Part shown: piece by piece, positions 52,854 through 63,904 of the stretch | Layout of the letters: the number at the start of each line of letters is the position of its first letter | Numbering within the stretch: the first letter of the stretch is position 1 | DNA from: Spirochaetota bacterium | GTDB taxonomy: Bacteria; Spirochaetota; UBA4802; UBA5368 | Length of the DNA stretch: 64,000 bases | Direction of reading: 5' to 3' | Assembly: GCA_004297825.1 (NCBI GenBank) | Contig: SCSX01000006.1 | Location: 1 to 64,000 of the forward strand | Program-made: the position numbers and the translations under genes | Notes under the pieces: generated by a model | Told to the model about the DNA's origin: nothing | What the model saw: only the letters and a program-made list of their open reading frames with translations | The model's database searches: none

Positions 52854-53390
52854 TCAGGGGCGTGTGAGGCTCACGTGGTCCTCGGTGTTGTCGTGGATAT
52901 TGAGGCGCACCCGCACCTTGTCCTCAAGGGTGGTGTCCACCCTGAAGCCAAAATAATCGGGCTGGATGGGCAGTTCCCTGTTGCCGCGGTCCACGAGCAC
53001 GAACAGGCGGATCGCCTGCGGCCTCCCGAACGTGGTGAGGGTTTCAAGCGCCGCCTTGGTGGTCCTGCCGGTGAAGAGCACGTCGTCCACGAGCAGTATC
53101 GTCTTCTTGGTGATATTGAACTCGATCTTGGTTTCCTTGATGACGGGGAGCACCCCCCGCGTCGCGAGGTCGTCGCGGTAGAACGTGATGTCGAGGATGC
53201 CGGACCTGATCTTCTTCCCGGACAGGCGCTCCAGGCGCGCCAGGAGCCTGGTGGCGAGCTCCACACCGCGTGTCTGGATCCCCACGATCGCGAGCTCGTC
53301 CAGGTTCGGGATTTCCGCGTGGATCTTGTCCGCGGTTTCGTCCAGGATGCGCGCGATGTCGTCCTTGTTCAGAATGATCTGTTCGCCCAT
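52854..53390 (-). CDS. pyrR: Bifunctional pyrimidine regulator / uracil phosphoribosyltransferase PyrR
   Basis: 178 residues. PRPP-binding loop ILLVDDVLFTGRTTKAALET, plus IVGIQTRGVELATRL and the region ILDITFYRDDLATRG. PyrR binds UMP and pyr mRNA attenuators in Bacillus-like systems and also makes UMP from uracil. Its start follows the carB stop directly (TAAATG), so it is translated with carB. No pyr attenuator was seen in the window, so which role dominates here is uncertain. Confidence 0.94.
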   Translation of the reverse strand: MGEQIILNKDDIARILDETADKIHAEIPNLDELAIVGIQTRGVELATRLLARLERLSGKKIRSGILDITFYRDDLATRGVLPVIKETKIEFNITKKTILLVDDVLFTGRTTKAALETLTTFGRPQAIRLFVLVDRGNRELPIQPDYFGFRVDTTLEDKVRVRLNIHDNTEDHVSLTRP

Positions 53391-56300
53391 TTAATCGGCC
53401 TCCTTGTGGTATTCCTGGAGCGATCTCACCGTGATCTCGCCGTTCTTCCTGACCTCGAGCAGCCCCTGTACGGCAGCCTTCGCCGCGGATATCGTCGTTA
53501 TAATGGGCACGTGATAGCGCAGCGCAGCCTGCCGGATCGTGAAGGCGTCGTGCTTGGGAATCTTTCCCGTGGGCGTGTTTATGATCAGGTCGATCTCGCC
53601 GTTCTTGATCAGGTCGATAATGTTGGGCCGTCCCTCGCTCACCTTGAACACACGCTCGCAGGGGATGCCGTTGTCGTTGAAATAGAGCGCGGTCCCCTCG
53701 GTGGCGACCAGGCGGAACCCGTTATCGTACAGGAGCCGGATGTCCCCCAGGAGCGCCTCCTTCGAGAGCGGGTTGATCGAGAGGAACACGGTCCCTTCCA
53801 TGGGCAGGAGGTCGCCCGCCGCCATCTCGGCCTTGAAGAATGCCTCGCCAAAATGCGCCGCGATCCCCATCACCTCCCCCGTCGATTTCATCTCGGGCGA
53901 GAGCAGGGTGTCCACCCCCGGAAATTTATTGAACGGGAGCACGGCCTCCTTCACGCTGATATACGGCGTCTCCTTCATCTTCACGAGCTTGAAATCGGCG
54001 AGCTTCTTTCCCAGCATGAGCCTCACGGCGATCTTCGCGAGCGGGATGCCGGTCGCCTTGGACACGAAGGGCACCGTGCGCGAGGCGCGCGGGTTCACCT
54101 CGAGGACGTAGAGGAGACTGTCCTTGATCGCGAACTGGATGTTGATGAGCCCGATAACGCCCAGCTCCATCGCGAGCGCCTCGGTGGATTTCGCGATCTC
54201 GTCCATCATGAAGCGGTTTATCGAGAGCGGCGGGATGATACAGGCCGAGTCGCCCGAGTGCACGCCCGCCTGCTCGATGTGTTCCATGATCGCGCCTATA
54301 AACACGCGCTCCCCGTCGCACAGGGCGTCCACGTCGATCTCGATCGCGTCCTCGAGGAAATCGTCCACGAGGATGGGATGCTCGGGCGAAAGGGTCACCG
54401 CCGTGCTTATATACTCGACCAGGCTCTTCTCGTCGTACAGGATGGACATCGCGCGCCCGCCCAGCACGTACGAGGGACGCACCAGGATGGGATAGCCGAT
54501 CCGGTTCGCGGTCGCGATCGCGTCCTCGGCGGTGAAGGCGATGCCGTTCTCCGGCTGGCGGAGCTTCAGCGCGTGCACCACCTGGGCGAAACGCTCGCGG
54601 TCCTCGGCGCGGTCTATGGAGTCGGGGGAGGTGCCGATAATCTTCACGTCGTTTTCTTCGAGCGCCTTGGCCAGGCGGAGCGGGGTCTGCCCGCCGAACT
54701 GCACGATGACCCCGTCGGGCTTCTCGCGCCGGTAGATATGAAGAATATCCTCCAGCGTGAGGGGCTCGAAGTATAATCGGTCCGAGGTGTCGTAGTCCGT
54801 CGAGACCGTCTCGGGATTCGAGTTCACCATAATGGAATCGATGCCCTCCTCGCGCAGCGCGAAGGAGGCGTGGCAGCAGCAGTAGTCGAACTCGATGCCC
54901 TGCCCTATCCGGTTGGGCCCGCCACCCAGGATCATGACGCGCATCCTTTTCGATTCACGGGTCTCGTCCTCGTCGTCGAAGGACGAATAGTAGTACGGGG
55001 TGAAGGCCTCGAACTCGCCCCCACAGGTGTCGACAAGCCGGAAGCCGGGAATTATTCCATTGCTAAAGCGGAACTCGCGCACCGCGCGCTCCTTCTGCTT
55101 GATGGTTTTCGAGAGCTCCTTCTTGAAGGGTATGCCCTTCTCGTGCAGGTCCTTGATTTGCGCGGCGTTCGAGAGGAATCCCAGTTGCATATCCGAGAAG
55201 CCGAGCGTCTTCATGCGTCGTACCGATTCGGGAACCAGTCCGTTCTGCTCGTATTCGCGCGAGAATTCCTTCCCCGCCTCGACGATCTCCCTGAGCTGAT
55301 CGAGAAACCAGGGATCGATGCGCGTGAGCTGCTCCAGGCGCTCGACGCTCCAGCCCAGCGATAATGCTTTTTCGAGGTAGAACACGCGGTCCTCGCGCGG
55401 GTTCACGAGCCCCTGTTCCAGGAAATCCCTCTGCACCTTTTCCGAGAGCCCCTTGAGCGCGTCGTCGAGCTTGAAGCTCCCGTCGGAGCCGAAGCCGTAC
55501 CGGTCGATCTCGAGCGAGCGCAGCGCCTTCTGAAAGGATTCCTTGAAGGTGCGGCCTATCGCCATCGCCTCGCCCACCGATTTCATCTGCGTCCCCAGCC
55601 TCGTGTCCGCGCCCTCGAACTTCTCGAAGGCCCAGCGCGGGATCTTCACGACGACGTAGTCGATGGTGGGCTCGAAGCTCGCGGGGGTCTCCCGCGTAAT
55701 GTCGTTGGGAATCTCGTCCAGGGTAAGCCCGATCGCGAGCTTCGCCGCGATCTTCGCGATGGGAAAACCCGTCGCCTTGGAGGCGAGCGCGGAGCTGCGG
55801 CTCACGCGCGGGTTCATTTCGATGACCATGACGCGTCCGTCCCGCGGGTTCACCGCGAACTGGATGTTGGAGCCGCCGGTATCGACCCCGATCTCCCTGA
55901 TGATGCGGATCGACATGTCGCGCAGGTTCTGGTATTCGCGGTCGGTGAGCGTCTGCTGGGGGGCGACGGTTATGGAATCGCCGGTGTGAATCCCCATGGG
56001 ATCGAGGTTCTCGATGGAACAGATGATGACGACGTTGTCCTGGGTGTCGCGCATCACCTCGAGCTCGAATTCCTTCCACCCGATGACCGATTCCTCCAGG
56101 AGCACCTGGTTTATCGGAGACTCGTCCATGCCCTTGCGGACCAGGTCCGTGAAATCTTCCTTGTTGTAGACGATATTGCCCCCGGTCCCGCCCAGGGTGA
56201 ACGCCGGCCGTATGATGATGGGGAGCTTGATCCGTTCGAGCGCGAGCAACGCCTCGTCCATGGACGAGGCCAGCATTGAATCGGGAACCTCGAGACCGAT

Positions 56301-56714
56301 ATCGATCATAGCTTTTTTAAAGAGGTCGCGATCCTCGGCTTTTTTAATTGAATCTATATTCGCGCCGATAAGCTTTACGCCGTATTTTTCGAACACACCC
56401 CGCTCATGGAGCTCGAGCGAGACATTGAGCGCCGTCTGGCCGCCCACGGTGGGGAGCACCGCGTCCGGCCGCTCGCGCGCGATGATCTTCTCGACAACAT
56501 CGGCGTTGATCGGCTCTATGTAGGTGCGGTCGGCCAGCTCCGGGTCGGTCATGATGGTCGCCGGGTTGGAATTGATGAGCACCACCTGGTAGCCCTCCTC
56601 GCGGAGTGACTTGCACGCCTGCGAACCCGAGTAGTCGAATTCGCACGCCTGCCCGATCACGATGGGCCCGGAGCCTATGATGAGTATCTTTTTTATGTCT
56701 TCACGTTTGGGCAT
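53391..56714 (-). CDS. carB: Carbamoyl-phosphate synthase large subunit
   Basis: 1107 residues, slightly longer than the usual ~1070. Two synthetase halves, each with an ATP-grasp domain: first half starts [20 protein letters not shown] and has [12 protein letters not shown]; second half has [20 protein letters not shown] and [21 protein letters not shown]-terminal MGS-like allosteric domain ([20 protein letters not shown]). It forms carbamoyl phosphate from glutamine-derived ammonia, bicarbonate and two ATP for pyrimidine and arginine synthesis. carA is not in the window. Followed at zero spacing by pyrR. Confidence 0.98.
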   Translation of the reverse strand: MPKREDIKKILIIGSGPIVIGQACEFDYSGSQACKSLREEGYQVVLINSNPATIMTDPELADRTYIEPINADVVEKIIARERPDAVLPTVGGQTALNVSLELHERGVFEKYGVKLIGANIDSIKKAEDRDLFKKAMIDIGLEVPDSMLASSMDEALLALERIKLPIIIRPAFTLGGTGGNIVYNKEDFTDLVRKGMDESPINQVLLEESVIGWKEFELEVMRDTQDNVVIICSIENLDPMGIHTGDSITVAPQQTLTDREYQNLRDMSIRIIREIGVDTGGSNIQFAVNPRDGRVMVIEMNPRVSRSSALASKATGFPIAKIAAKLAIGLTLDEIPNDITRETPASFEPTIDYVVVKIPRWAFEKFEGADTRLGTQMKSVGEAMAIGRTFKESFQKALRSLEIDRYGFGSDGSFKLDDALKGLSEKVQRDFLEQGLVNPREDRVFYLEKALSLGWSVERLEQLTRIDPWFLDQLREIVEAGKEFSREYEQNGLVPESVRRMKTLGFSDMQLGFLSNAAQIKDLHEKGIPFKKELSKTIKQKERAVREFRFSNGIIPGFRLVDTCGGEFEAFTPYYYSSFDDEDETRESKRMRVMILGGGPNRIGQGIEFDYCCCHASFALREEGIDSIMVNSNPETVSTDYDTSDRLYFEPLTLEDILHIYRREKPDGVIVQFGGQTPLRLAKALEENDVKIIGTSPDSIDRAEDRERFAQVVHALKLRQPENGIAFTAEDAIATANRIGYPILVRPSYVLGGRAMSILYDEKSLVEYISTAVTLSPEHPILVDDFLEDAIEIDVDALCDGERVFIGAIMEHIEQAGVHSGDSACIIPPLSINRFMMDEIAKSTEALAMELGVIGLINIQFAIKDSLLYVLEVNPRASRTVPFVSKATGIPLAKIAVRLMLGKKLADFKLVKMKETPYISVKEAVLPFNKFPGVDTLLSPEMKSTGEVMGIAAHFGEAFFKAEMAAGDLLPMEGTVFLSINPLSKEALLGDIRLLYDNGFRLVATEGTALYFNDNGIPCERVFKVSEGRPNIIDLIKNGEIDLIINTPTGKIPKHDAFTIRQAALRYHVPIITTISAAKAAVQGLLEVRKNGEITVRSLQEYHKEAD

Positions 56715-57152
56715 GTATCACCTCGGCGGACGAGCGCCTGCGAGTAAATGTGTGCATACGAGCGCGGTATAATCAAGAAAAAACACGGCATTCATGGAAC
56801 GGGCGGCACGCGCCCCGCCGGGACGGACCAATCCGACGCGCTGCTAGGCAAAAAAGCAAAAGTTAAAACTATTTGTCAATTACAAATATGTAAAATCGCG
56901 GTGAACCGGGCGCGCGATGCGGCCTCCGGGGGGCACGAATGACCCCGGGAAATGAAAAATTGTAAAAGACTGGACAAATATCGACCGGCCTCCTAGCATG
57001 TTAACGCATGGCGTCTTTCGATATCCGGGGTTTTCATCCGGGATCGTTTAGTGCCGCGCGAATCGGAGCAAAGGCTTGTTGAACCGTGACGGCCCTCCGC
57101 GCGATTCTTCGCCCAGGGCGCCGGAAGCATACGCACTTGGCACAGGAGTGAC
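56715..57152. other. 438-bp divergent intergenic region upstream of carB
   Basis: Contains an AT-rich stretch (56845-56900). On the minus strand it has TTGACA at 56879-56874 pointing toward carB, but the -10 position reads CTTTTT, a poor match. No PyrR attenuator hairpin pair was recognised. The plus side contains the AGGAG site (57144-57148) of the small gene at 57153. Confidence 0.4.
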
Positions 57153-57341
57153 ATGAAGGCAATATTTATAAACAAGGCGCGGATGCGGGAAGTCGATCTC
57201 CTGGAGTACGGTCTGGATGACGATTTCCTCAGGCTCATGAGCGAGTACAAGATACTTGAAAGCCACATAATCTACTTTTCCGCCGGTGACTCCAAGATCA
57301 AGGAGATACTGGTTAAAAAAGAGGCATCTTACTCCGTCTAA
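57153..57341 (+). CDS. Small hypothetical protein
   Basis: 62 residues from ATG 57153, with ACAGGAG seven bases upstream. Sequence starts MKAIFINKARMREVDLLEYG and ends with KIKEILVKKEASYSV; mixed hydrophobic/charged, no TM, no known motif. The ribosome site and composition suggest a real gene, but I recognise no family. The next gene is 215 bp downstream. Confidence 0.55.
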   Translation: MKAIFINKARMREVDLLEYGLDDDFLRLMSEYKILESHIIYFSAGDSKIKEILVKKEASYSV

Positions 57342-57556
57342 AGCGAGTTATTCGGAAATTCCCGCAAATTATCCCTGTTACCTCATCTTTGGAGAAGGAA
57401 CCCCAATTATTTTGTGTTAGAGGCGGTCCGTCGCGCCGAAATATAAGTAATGCGCGTCCGGGATAAAAATAGCGGCAAACCCGGCGCAGGCTTCCATATC
57501 CATTCGTGCCAGGGCCCTAAGACGTGGAACACAACCCAGCGGAATAACCAGAGCAC

Positions 57557-59983
57557 ATGAGTACGAAAAAAGACCACATTCCGGGCGACAAACGCGGAGA
57601 GACCCATGATTACAAGGGGCTCTTCAGGGCGACCCCGCTTCCCGTATTCATTCTCGGCAGGGACTACAGGATCAGGGAAACCAATACACGATTCGACCGG
57701 CAGTTCGCGGGTCCCAGACAGGGTGACCGGTTCTGCTACGAAATTTTCCACGACAAGCCCCTTTCCGGCCCCTGCCCCCAGTGTCCGGCGACTACGGCCT
57801 TTCTCACCGGCAAGGATACCTCGGCCGTATGCCCGGTGGAAAAGGATGGAGGCACCACCTATTATCGCAAGGACGTGGTCCCCGTCAAGGACGCCGGCGG
57901 CGCCATCACGACCGTCATGATAGCGGTCCAGGATATCACCGATTCCGTGGAACGGCAGATGCTCCAGGAATCCCACAGCCGCGACCTCGAAAACACCATA
58001 CATATCCAGATAGACGAACGGCGCGCCAAGGAACGCATGCTGTCGGTGCTCGTGAACACCATATACGAAATCAAGGGCGTGCATCACCTCGATGAGAGCA
58101 TGGACCGGATAATCAGCGGATTTTCGGACCTGGGGGCGCAGTTCATTGTGGTGGTGATGAGCGACGAGCGCGCCATGAAGTGCGTGAAGGCGCACCCCGC
58201 ACCGATGCTCTCGGAGTTCGAATCCATTCTGGGCGCGGGGATACTCGGAAGGCAGGTCTCCCCGAAGCGCCATCCGCGCAACCCCTTCGTCCACGCCGTA
58301 CGGACCGGCAAGCCCATGCCCTACCGGGGCGAGCGGGGCATACGGGTATTCCTCCAGGAGTGTTTCGCGGGACTGGACGAGCTCGTCGTGGAGCGCATCG
58401 CCTCCAGGGTCAGGGACACCTCGATCGTCGTGTTCCCCCTGAAGACCAACAGCACCAGCCTGGGCGCCATAGGGCTCTCCATCGCCGTGGACACCCTGGA
58501 GCGGAATTACGAGTATCTGAACTTCCTGGCCAACACGGCGGCGATAGAGTTCAACCGCCAGATAAGCTCGATGAAGCTCCAGGCCTCGGAGGAAAAATAT
58601 CGCAACCTCGTCGAGCGCTCGCGCGACATGATCATCCTGTGCGACCGCGCGGGCATCATCAACTATTCCAACCGGATATTTTACAAGTCCACGGGAATTT
58701 CCACCCTGCAGAAGAAAGGGCTTTCGGTCTATTCCCTCTTCACACCCGAGGGGGGACTGCAGCTTAAGTTCGCCGTGGACGCCGCGCTCTCGAGTTCCTC
58801 GGGCGTGGATCCCATCGAGCTCCCCATGTCGACCGTGGGAAAGGGCGATATCTGGACCGAAATAATGATCAACTCCCTCGAGAAGGAACACGAGGGTTTC
58901 CAGATCGTCGCGCGCGACATCTCCCGTAGAAAGAGTCTCGAGCGCCTGGTGGGAAACCTCTCGGCGTTCCAGGAAAAGATCCTCCAGAACGATTTTATCG
59001 GCATCATCACCACCGACCTGGCGGGCACCATCACGAGCTGGAACAAGGGAGCCCGGTTCATCCTGGGATACGCCTCGCACGAGGTGCTTCAGAAAAACGT
59101 GTCCGATCTCATCATCGGCGGGGACCCGGAGTCCCCGCGCCGCATGAGCGCGGGCGGCTCGTGCCCCACGCACCAGGTGAGCAGCGCGGTCCGCTTCCAG
59201 AGGCGCGACGGCCGGCCGGTAAACGTGCTGTACGTGGAATCGGCGATGCGCGACGAAACCGGCACGCCGCTCGCCATCATCGCGTTCTTCTTCGACAATA
59301 CGGAAAAGATCGAGCTCGTGGAAAAAGGAAAGGAGCTCACGAGCCGCCTCCATCAGGCGCAGCTCATCACCATACTCTCCCTCGCGAAGCTCACCGAGTA
59401 CCGGGACATCGAGACGGGCATGCACCTCGAACGGATCATGCGCTACACCGAGATACTCGCGCGGGAAATGGCGAACAACGACGACTACAGAGATTACATC
59501 ACCGAGGAGTATATCCGCGACCTGGTCAACTCATGCCCGCTGCACGACATAGGAAAGGTCGGGATTCCCGATTCGATCCTCCACAAGCCCGGCAAACTCA
59601 CGCGGGAAGAATTCGAGGTCATTAAGCGCCATTCCACGATTGGCGGCGACACGATCGCCGAGGCCGAGAAACGCGTTGAGGGCCGGAGCTACCTGAACCT
59701 GGGCAAGGAGATCGCCTACTACCACCACGAGCGCTGGGACGGAAGCGGCTATCCCATGGGGCTCGCCGGCACGCAGATTCCCCTTTCCGCGCGCATCGTG
59801 GCAGTGGCGGATGTCTACGACGCGCTCATCAGCAAGCGGCCGTACAAGGACCCGTACCCGCACCACCGCGCGATCGAGATCATCACCGGGAGCGCGGGCT
59901 CGCATTTCGACGAGTCGGTCGTGCGCTGTTTCATGGACCGGGAAAAGGACTTCCAGGGCATGGGCGAGCGCTACCTCCAGTAG
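57557..59983 (+). CDS. PAS-containing HD-GYP phosphodiesterase (c-di-GMP signalling)
   Basis: 808 residues, no TM segment. N-terminal PAS with an unusual Cys pair (GPCPQCP at about 73-79), then coiled coil (about 135-155), a GAF-like region (about 165-340), PAS (about 345-455), PAS (about 470-590) and a C-terminal HD-GYP domain: GMHLERIMRYTEILAREM, CPLHDIGKVGIPDSILHKPG, HHERWDGSGYPMGLAGTQIP. The HHERWDGSGYP motif and HD pairs are intact, so it should cleave cyclic-di-GMP. It senses a cytosolic cue; the CxxC in the first PAS could bind a metal or act as a redox switch. The PilZ gene at 63474 is a likely downstream c-di-GMP receptor. Confidence 0.93.
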   Translation: MSTKKDHIPGDKRGETHDYKGLFRATPLPVFILGRDYRIRETNTRFDRQFAGPRQGDRFCYEIFHDKPLSGPCPQCPATTAFLTGKDTSAVCPVEKDGGTTYYRKDVVPVKDAGGAITTVMIAVQDITDSVERQMLQESHSRDLENTIHIQIDERRAKERMLSVLVNTIYEIKGVHHLDESMDRIISGFSDLGAQFIVVVMSDERAMKCVKAHPAPMLSEFESILGAGILGRQVSPKRHPRNPFVHAVRTGKPMPYRGERGIRVFLQECFAGLDELVVERIASRVRDTSIVVFPLKTNSTSLGAIGLSIAVDTLERNYEYLNFLANTAAIEFNRQISSMKLQASEEKYRNLVERSRDMIILCDRAGIINYSNRIFYKSTGISTLQKKGLSVYSLFTPEGGLQLKFAVDAALSSSSGVDPIELPMSTVGKGDIWTEIMINSLEKEHEGFQIVARDISRRKSLERLVGNLSAFQEKILQNDFIGIITTDLAGTITSWNKGARFILGYASHEVLQKNVSDLIIGGDPESPRRMSAGGSCPTHQVSSAVRFQRRDGRPVNVLYVESAMRDETGTPLAIIAFFFDNTEKIELVEKGKELTSRLHQAQLITILSLAKLTEYRDIETGMHLERIMRYTEILAREMANNDDYRDYITEEYIRDLVNSCPLHDIGKVGIPDSILHKPGKLTREEFEVIKRHSTIGGDTIAEAEKRVEGRSYLNLGKEIAYYHHERWDGSGYPMGLAGTQIPLSARIVAVADVYDALISKRPYKDPYPHHRAIEIITGSAGSHFDESVVRCFMDREKDFQGMGERYLQ

Positions 59984-60096
59984 GAACTAAACCGCCTCCT
60001 TCACGCATCACCGGGACTCCCCTTCGTGCAGCAATTTGAACAATGCAGCTCACGACAATCATAACAGAGCATGATTTGATGATTGCTGAAGGCAAT

Positions 60097-60181
60097 TTAA
60101 CCGCGAATGAACGCGAATGGACACGAATTGTATGGTTCGGCAATAAACTGATTGGCGTGTATTGGCGTGTATTCGCGGTTT
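60097..60181. repeat. Interspersed repeat, palindromic variant
   Basis: Starts TAACCGCGAATGAACGCGAA and ends in TGGCGTGTATTCGCGGTTTC, so AACCGCGAAT and ATTCGCGGTT form terminal inverted arms. Related to the repeat units at 49310, 50404 and 50565. It lies between the HD-GYP and phosphoesterase genes. Confidence 0.75.
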
Positions 60182-60216
60182 CTTCTATTTCGAACGCAAA
60201 ACATCTTGCGCGGGGC

Positions 60217-60687
60217 TCAACCGGGAGGGGCCTCCCACCGCTTATGGAAGAATTCAATCCGGTCCGATACGAGCACGGTCCCGTAGAAGCCCTGCTGCGC
60301 CGCCCCGGGATTGAAGAGCGAGGGACGCCCCTCGCGAAGGAAGGGCCGGTGGGTGTGGCCGAAAAGCACGATATCGGCTCCCCGGACGTGCGCCTCGTCG
60401 AGGAGCCCCAGGTAGTCCTCGTGCGCGCGCTGCCGGTCGCCGTGCGTCACCAGGAATTTGAAGCCGGGAAGCTCGAATAGCTCCAGAACCTCACGACCGG
60501 TAACGACGGCGCGGTCCATGTTGCCGGTGACCCCCACGACGCGCACCGATCGCGGGATGCGCAGCTGCGCGAGGTCGCGCACGCCGTCACCGCAGTGAAC
60601 CAGTATCTCGAAGGGCAGCTCGCGCTCCACGATGCGGGCGAGCGCGGCGGAATTGCCGTGGCTGTCGCTCACGACCAGTATTTTCAT
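60217..60687 (-). CDS. YfcE/MJ0936-type metallophosphoesterase
   Basis: 156 residues from ATG 60687; the longer frame to 60840 is a shadow of the TetR gene. Metal motifs are in order: VVSDSHGN (Asp8, His10), LVHCGDGV, VTGNMDRA, VTHGDRQRAHEDYL and VLFGHTHRPF. It is a small calcineurin-fold phosphodiesterase acting on cyclic or bis-phosphodiesters. Its ATG overlaps the TetR stop (ATGA), so the two are coupled. Confidence 0.9.
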   Translation of the reverse strand: MKILVVSDSHGNSAALARIVERELPFEILVHCGDGVRDLAQLRIPRSVRVVGVTGNMDRAVVTGREVLELFELPGFKFLVTHGDRQRAHEDYLGLLDEAHVRGADIVLFGHTHRPFLREGRPSLFNPGAAQQGFYGTVLVSDRIEFFHKRWEAPPG

Positions 60688-61334
60688 TTGGGTGCGTTCG
60701 TGGCCCGGGCGTCTTCGGGGTTGACGAGCATGCCGCGAAAAAAGAGATCGACGGTGGTGGTGATGGTCTGTTCTATGTTGAATTTGCTTTCCATGACGGC
60801 CCAGCGGAACAGCAGCTCCTTCACGGATCCGATGATGCAATAGGAGACGCCGACCGGATCGAGATCGGCCAGCACCTTTCCCTCTTCCTGGGCCCTGCGG
60901 ATGTAGCTCGCCGACATTTCTATCATGCGGTCGAAGAACCCGTTCACCTTGTTCAGGAAGGTCTGGTCCAGGCCTATGGCCTCACGGAGCACCAGCCTTA
61001 TAAAGTGCTTGAATTCGATGGAGCTCGTGATGAAGCGGGCCATGTCCAGGTAGAGATTCTTGATCTCCGGTATGGGCCTGGGCTGCGAGATATCGAGCAC
61101 GATGGAGGCCTCGTAGAGCATGTCCAGGTAGTGGTCGATGAGTTTCGCCAGGATATCGGCCTTGCCTTCGAAGTGGAGATAAAACGTCCCCTTCGCGATG
61201 TCGGCGGCGTTGATGATGTCGTCTATCGATGCGGAGTGGTAGCCCTTTTCCGCGAAGATTTCCAGCGCGATATCCATGATCTGGGCCTGTCGGCGGAGGC
61301 CGTCCTTGCGCTTGTGCCTGAATCCTGTTTTCAT
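60684..61334 (-). CDS. TetR/AcrR family transcriptional regulator
   Basis: 216 residues from ATG 61334; the frame beyond 61334 has no HTH features. HTH: HSASIDDIINAADIAKGTFY and LHFEGKADILAKLIDHY. The C-terminal domain is of the generic TetR_C type (FKHFIRLVLREAIGLDQTFL). It overlaps the phosphoesterase gene by four bases; a single operon regulating its own or a membrane target is likely. Ligand unknown. Confidence 0.92.
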   Translation of the reverse strand: MKTGFRHKRKDGLRRQAQIMDIALEIFAEKGYHSASIDDIINAADIAKGTFYLHFEGKADILAKLIDHYLDMLYEASIVLDISQPRPIPEIKNLYLDMARFITSSIEFKHFIRLVLREAIGLDQTFLNKVNGFFDRMIEMSASYIRRAQEEGKVLADLDPVGVSYCIIGSVKELLFRWAVMESKFNIEQTITTTVDLFFRGMLVNPEDARATNAPK

Positions 61335-61601
61335 GCGCCGCCTTTTTATTTGTATGAGTATCGAACGCGCGCTATCGTTTCCCGTACCCGTCCGGGGTAC
61401 GGGCGAATCGGCGCCCCCCGTTCCGCTAATCATGCACGAGGGCGGAAGACGGCGTGTAAGAATGGGAGATGGGGATCCTCGTCTCCTGTTCATTAAAGCC
61501 GTACCCCGACCGCCGATGACGGCACATACTCGGACGGTGCTTTCAATTATTCAAACAAAAAATGCTTGCATATGGAGAAAACTTAACCGGAGTATCCACT
61601 C

Positions 61602-63398
61602 ATGGATTTAGGTCATATAAGGAACTTTTCAATCATCGCGCACATCGACCACGGCAAGTCCACCCTGGCCGACCGCCTCATCGAGAAATGCCAGATCGTT
61701 GAACGGCGGGCGCACGTCGAGCAAATGCTCGACACCATGGACATCGAGCGCGAGCGCGGCATCACGATCAAGTCGAACGCGATCACGCTGAACCACCGCG
61801 CGAAGGACGGGAGCGAGTACGTTTTCAACCTGATCGACACCCCCGGCCACGTGGACTTCACCTACGAGGTGTCGCGCGCCCTCGCGGCCTGCGACGGCGT
61901 GATCCTCGTGGTCGACGCGTCGCAGGGGGTCGAGGCGCAGACGATCGCGAACCTCTACCTCGCGCTCGAGAACGACCTCGAGATACTCCCCGTCATCAAC
62001 AAGATCGACATGGCGAGCGCCGATATACCAAGGACCAAAGAGAGCATCCGGAAAACCCTGGGGCTCGATCCCGAGAAGGCGGTCCCGGTATCGGCGCGCG
62101 AGGGCACGGGAATCGACGAGCTCCTCGAGCGCATCGTGTCTGATATACCTTCCCCGAAGGGAGACCCGGACGCGCCGCTGACCGCGCTCATCTTCGACTC
62201 GTTTTTCGACAAGTACGTGGGGGCGGTCGTCAAGGTGCGCATCTTTGATGGCCAAGTGCGCAAGGGGGACCAGATCAAGATGTACTCCACCGAGCGCCAG
62301 TACGAGGTGACGGAGGTGGGCATTTTCCGGCTGGAGCGCGAGAAGCGCGACGTGCTCATCCCGGGGGACGTGGGCTACATCATCGCCGGGATCAAGACCG
62401 TCGTCGACACGAAGATCGGCGACACAATCACGCACGCGGAGCGCCCCTGCCCCGCGGCACTCCAGGGCTTCAAGGACGTGAAGCCCATGGTCTTTTCGGG
62501 CCTGTATCCCATGTACAGCGACGAGTACGAGGAGCTCAAGGACGCGCTCTACAAGCTCCGCCTGAACGACGCTTCCCTCACCTTCGAGGCCGACAACTCG
62601 TACGCGCTCGGCTTCGGGTTCCGCTGCGGCTACCTGGGCCTTTTACATATGGAGATCGTGCAGGAGCGCCTTGAGCGCGAGTTCGACCTGGCACTGGTGA
62701 CCACGGCGCCCAGCGTGAAGTACCGCATCATCACCCAGCGTGGCGAGGAGCAGTATTTCGACAACCCCGTGAAGATGCCCGATCCCGGTTTCATCGAGCG
62801 CATCGAGGAGCCGTACGTGACCGCCACCATCATAACCCCCACCGAATACGTGGGCAACATCATGGCGCTTGTGACGGACTGCCGGGGCGTGCACGTCAAC
62901 ATGGAATACATCGATTCGAGCCGGGTGAACCTCCACTACGAGCTTCCCCTCTCCGAAATCGTGTTCAATTTCTACGACAAGCTGAAAAGCTACTCCCGGG
63001 GATACGCGTCCTTCGATTACGAATTCAAGGACTACCGGGTCTCGGACATGGTGAAGGTCGACATACTGGTGAACGCGGAGCCCGTGGACGCGCTTTCCTT
63101 CATCGTGCACCGGGACAAGTCGTATTACCGCGGCAAGGAGATCATCGAGAAACTCAAGGACATCATACCGCGTCACCAGTTCAAGATACCCCTCCAGGCG
63201 GCCGTGGGGGCGAAGATAATCGCGCGCGAAAACATAGGCGCGATGGGGAAAAACGTCACCGCCAAGTGCTACGGCGGCGACATCACCAGGAAACGCAAGC
63301 TCCTCGAAAAACAGAAAGAGGGCAAAAAACGCATGAAGCTCATCGGCTCGGTCGAAATTCCGCAGGAGGCGTTTCTCACCATACTGCGCATCGACTAG
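61602..63398 (+). CDS. lepA: Elongation factor 4 (LepA), ribosomal back-translocase GTPase
   Basis: 598 residues. All G motifs are intact: [48 protein letters not shown] and VSAREGTG. The remainder follows LepA order: [20 protein letters not shown], the [20 protein letters not shown] segment, and the LepA-specific C-terminal domain ([40 protein letters not shown]). Acts at the ribosome under stress. Ribosome site GGAG ten bases upstream. Confidence 0.98.
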   Translation: MDLGHIRNFSIIAHIDHGKSTLADRLIEKCQIVERRAHVEQMLDTMDIERERGITIKSNAITLNHRAKDGSEYVFNLIDTPGHVDFTYEVSRALAACDGVILVVDASQGVEAQTIANLYLALENDLEILPVINKIDMASADIPRTKESIRKTLGLDPEKAVPVSAREGTGIDELLERIVSDIPSPKGDPDAPLTALIFDSFFDKYVGAVVKVRIFDGQVRKGDQIKMYSTERQYEVTEVGIFRLEREKRDVLIPGDVGYIIAGIKTVVDTKIGDTITHAERPCPAALQGFKDVKPMVFSGLYPMYSDEYEELKDALYKLRLNDASLTFEADNSYALGFGFRCGYLGLLHMEIVQERLEREFDLALVTTAPSVKYRIITQRGEEQYFDNPVKMPDPGFIERIEEPYVTATIITPTEYVGNIMALVTDCRGVHVNMEYIDSSRVNLHYELPLSEIVFNFYDKLKSYSRGYASFDYEFKDYRVSDMVKVDILVNAEPVDALSFIVHRDKSYYRGKEIIEKLKDIIPRHQFKIPLQAAVGAKIIARENIGAMGKNVTAKCYGGDITRKRKLLEKQKEGKKRMKLIGSVEIPQEAFLTILRID

Positions 63399-63473
63399 CG
63401 CTTCGACTGCGTGATTGTACAATCACGCGGGCTCAGCACGAGCCGGGCTTCGCGGATACATTGGAAGGAACAC

Positions 63474-63821
63474 ATGGATAACAACCGGTCTTTTCCGCGC
63501 TGTAACACCCGCCTGCGCGTTGAGTTCGCGCGGGCCGACCGTGACCCCGCGGCGCCCGTTCCCGGGATCGCGACCAATTTAAGCCTTGGCGGAACCTTCA
63601 TTCAAGCCGAACGCGGGGAGCATCCCGGAACACCCCTGGCGCTCTCGATCGAGATCGGGGACGGCCGGAACGGGAAATCCCACCTCGCCCGCGGCGTAGT
63701 GCTGCGGTCGGGCCCGGGCGAGGGTCCCGGCGGGGATAACGGGAAGCATTTCATGGCGGTCAGGTTCGACGAGCCCCAGTTTGAGCTGTCGCAGATACTC
63801 GCCGTTTACATTGAGAACTGA
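63474..63821 (+). CDS. PilZ-domain protein
   Basis: 115 residues from ATG 63474 with GGAAGGA upstream. PilZ signs: an N-terminal RSFPRCNTRLRVEFARADRD with Arg residues in the loop, then ATNLSLGGTFIQ, matching the (D/N)xSxxG motif, and GVVLRSGP..GKHFMAVRF near the end. It likely binds cyclic-di-GMP and may act together with the HD-GYP protein at 57557. The frame beginning at 63411 adds no conserved residues. Confidence 0.82.
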   Translation: MDNNRSFPRCNTRLRVEFARADRDPAAPVPGIATNLSLGGTFIQAERGEHPGTPLALSIEIGDGRNGKSHLARGVVLRSGPGEGPGGDNGKHFMAVRFDEPQFELSQILAVYIEN

Positions 63822-63904
63822 GTATCCCCTTCCGCGCGTGCGTGCGGAATCGACATAAGAAACTGGTCCTCGTCGAGGTCAGTCCCGCGTCGCTGATGCT
63901 CAGG

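Noticed and set aside
56715-57152. PyrR attenuator upstream of carB
   Set aside because: No pair of mutually exclusive hairpins with the expected conserved loop was found by eye.
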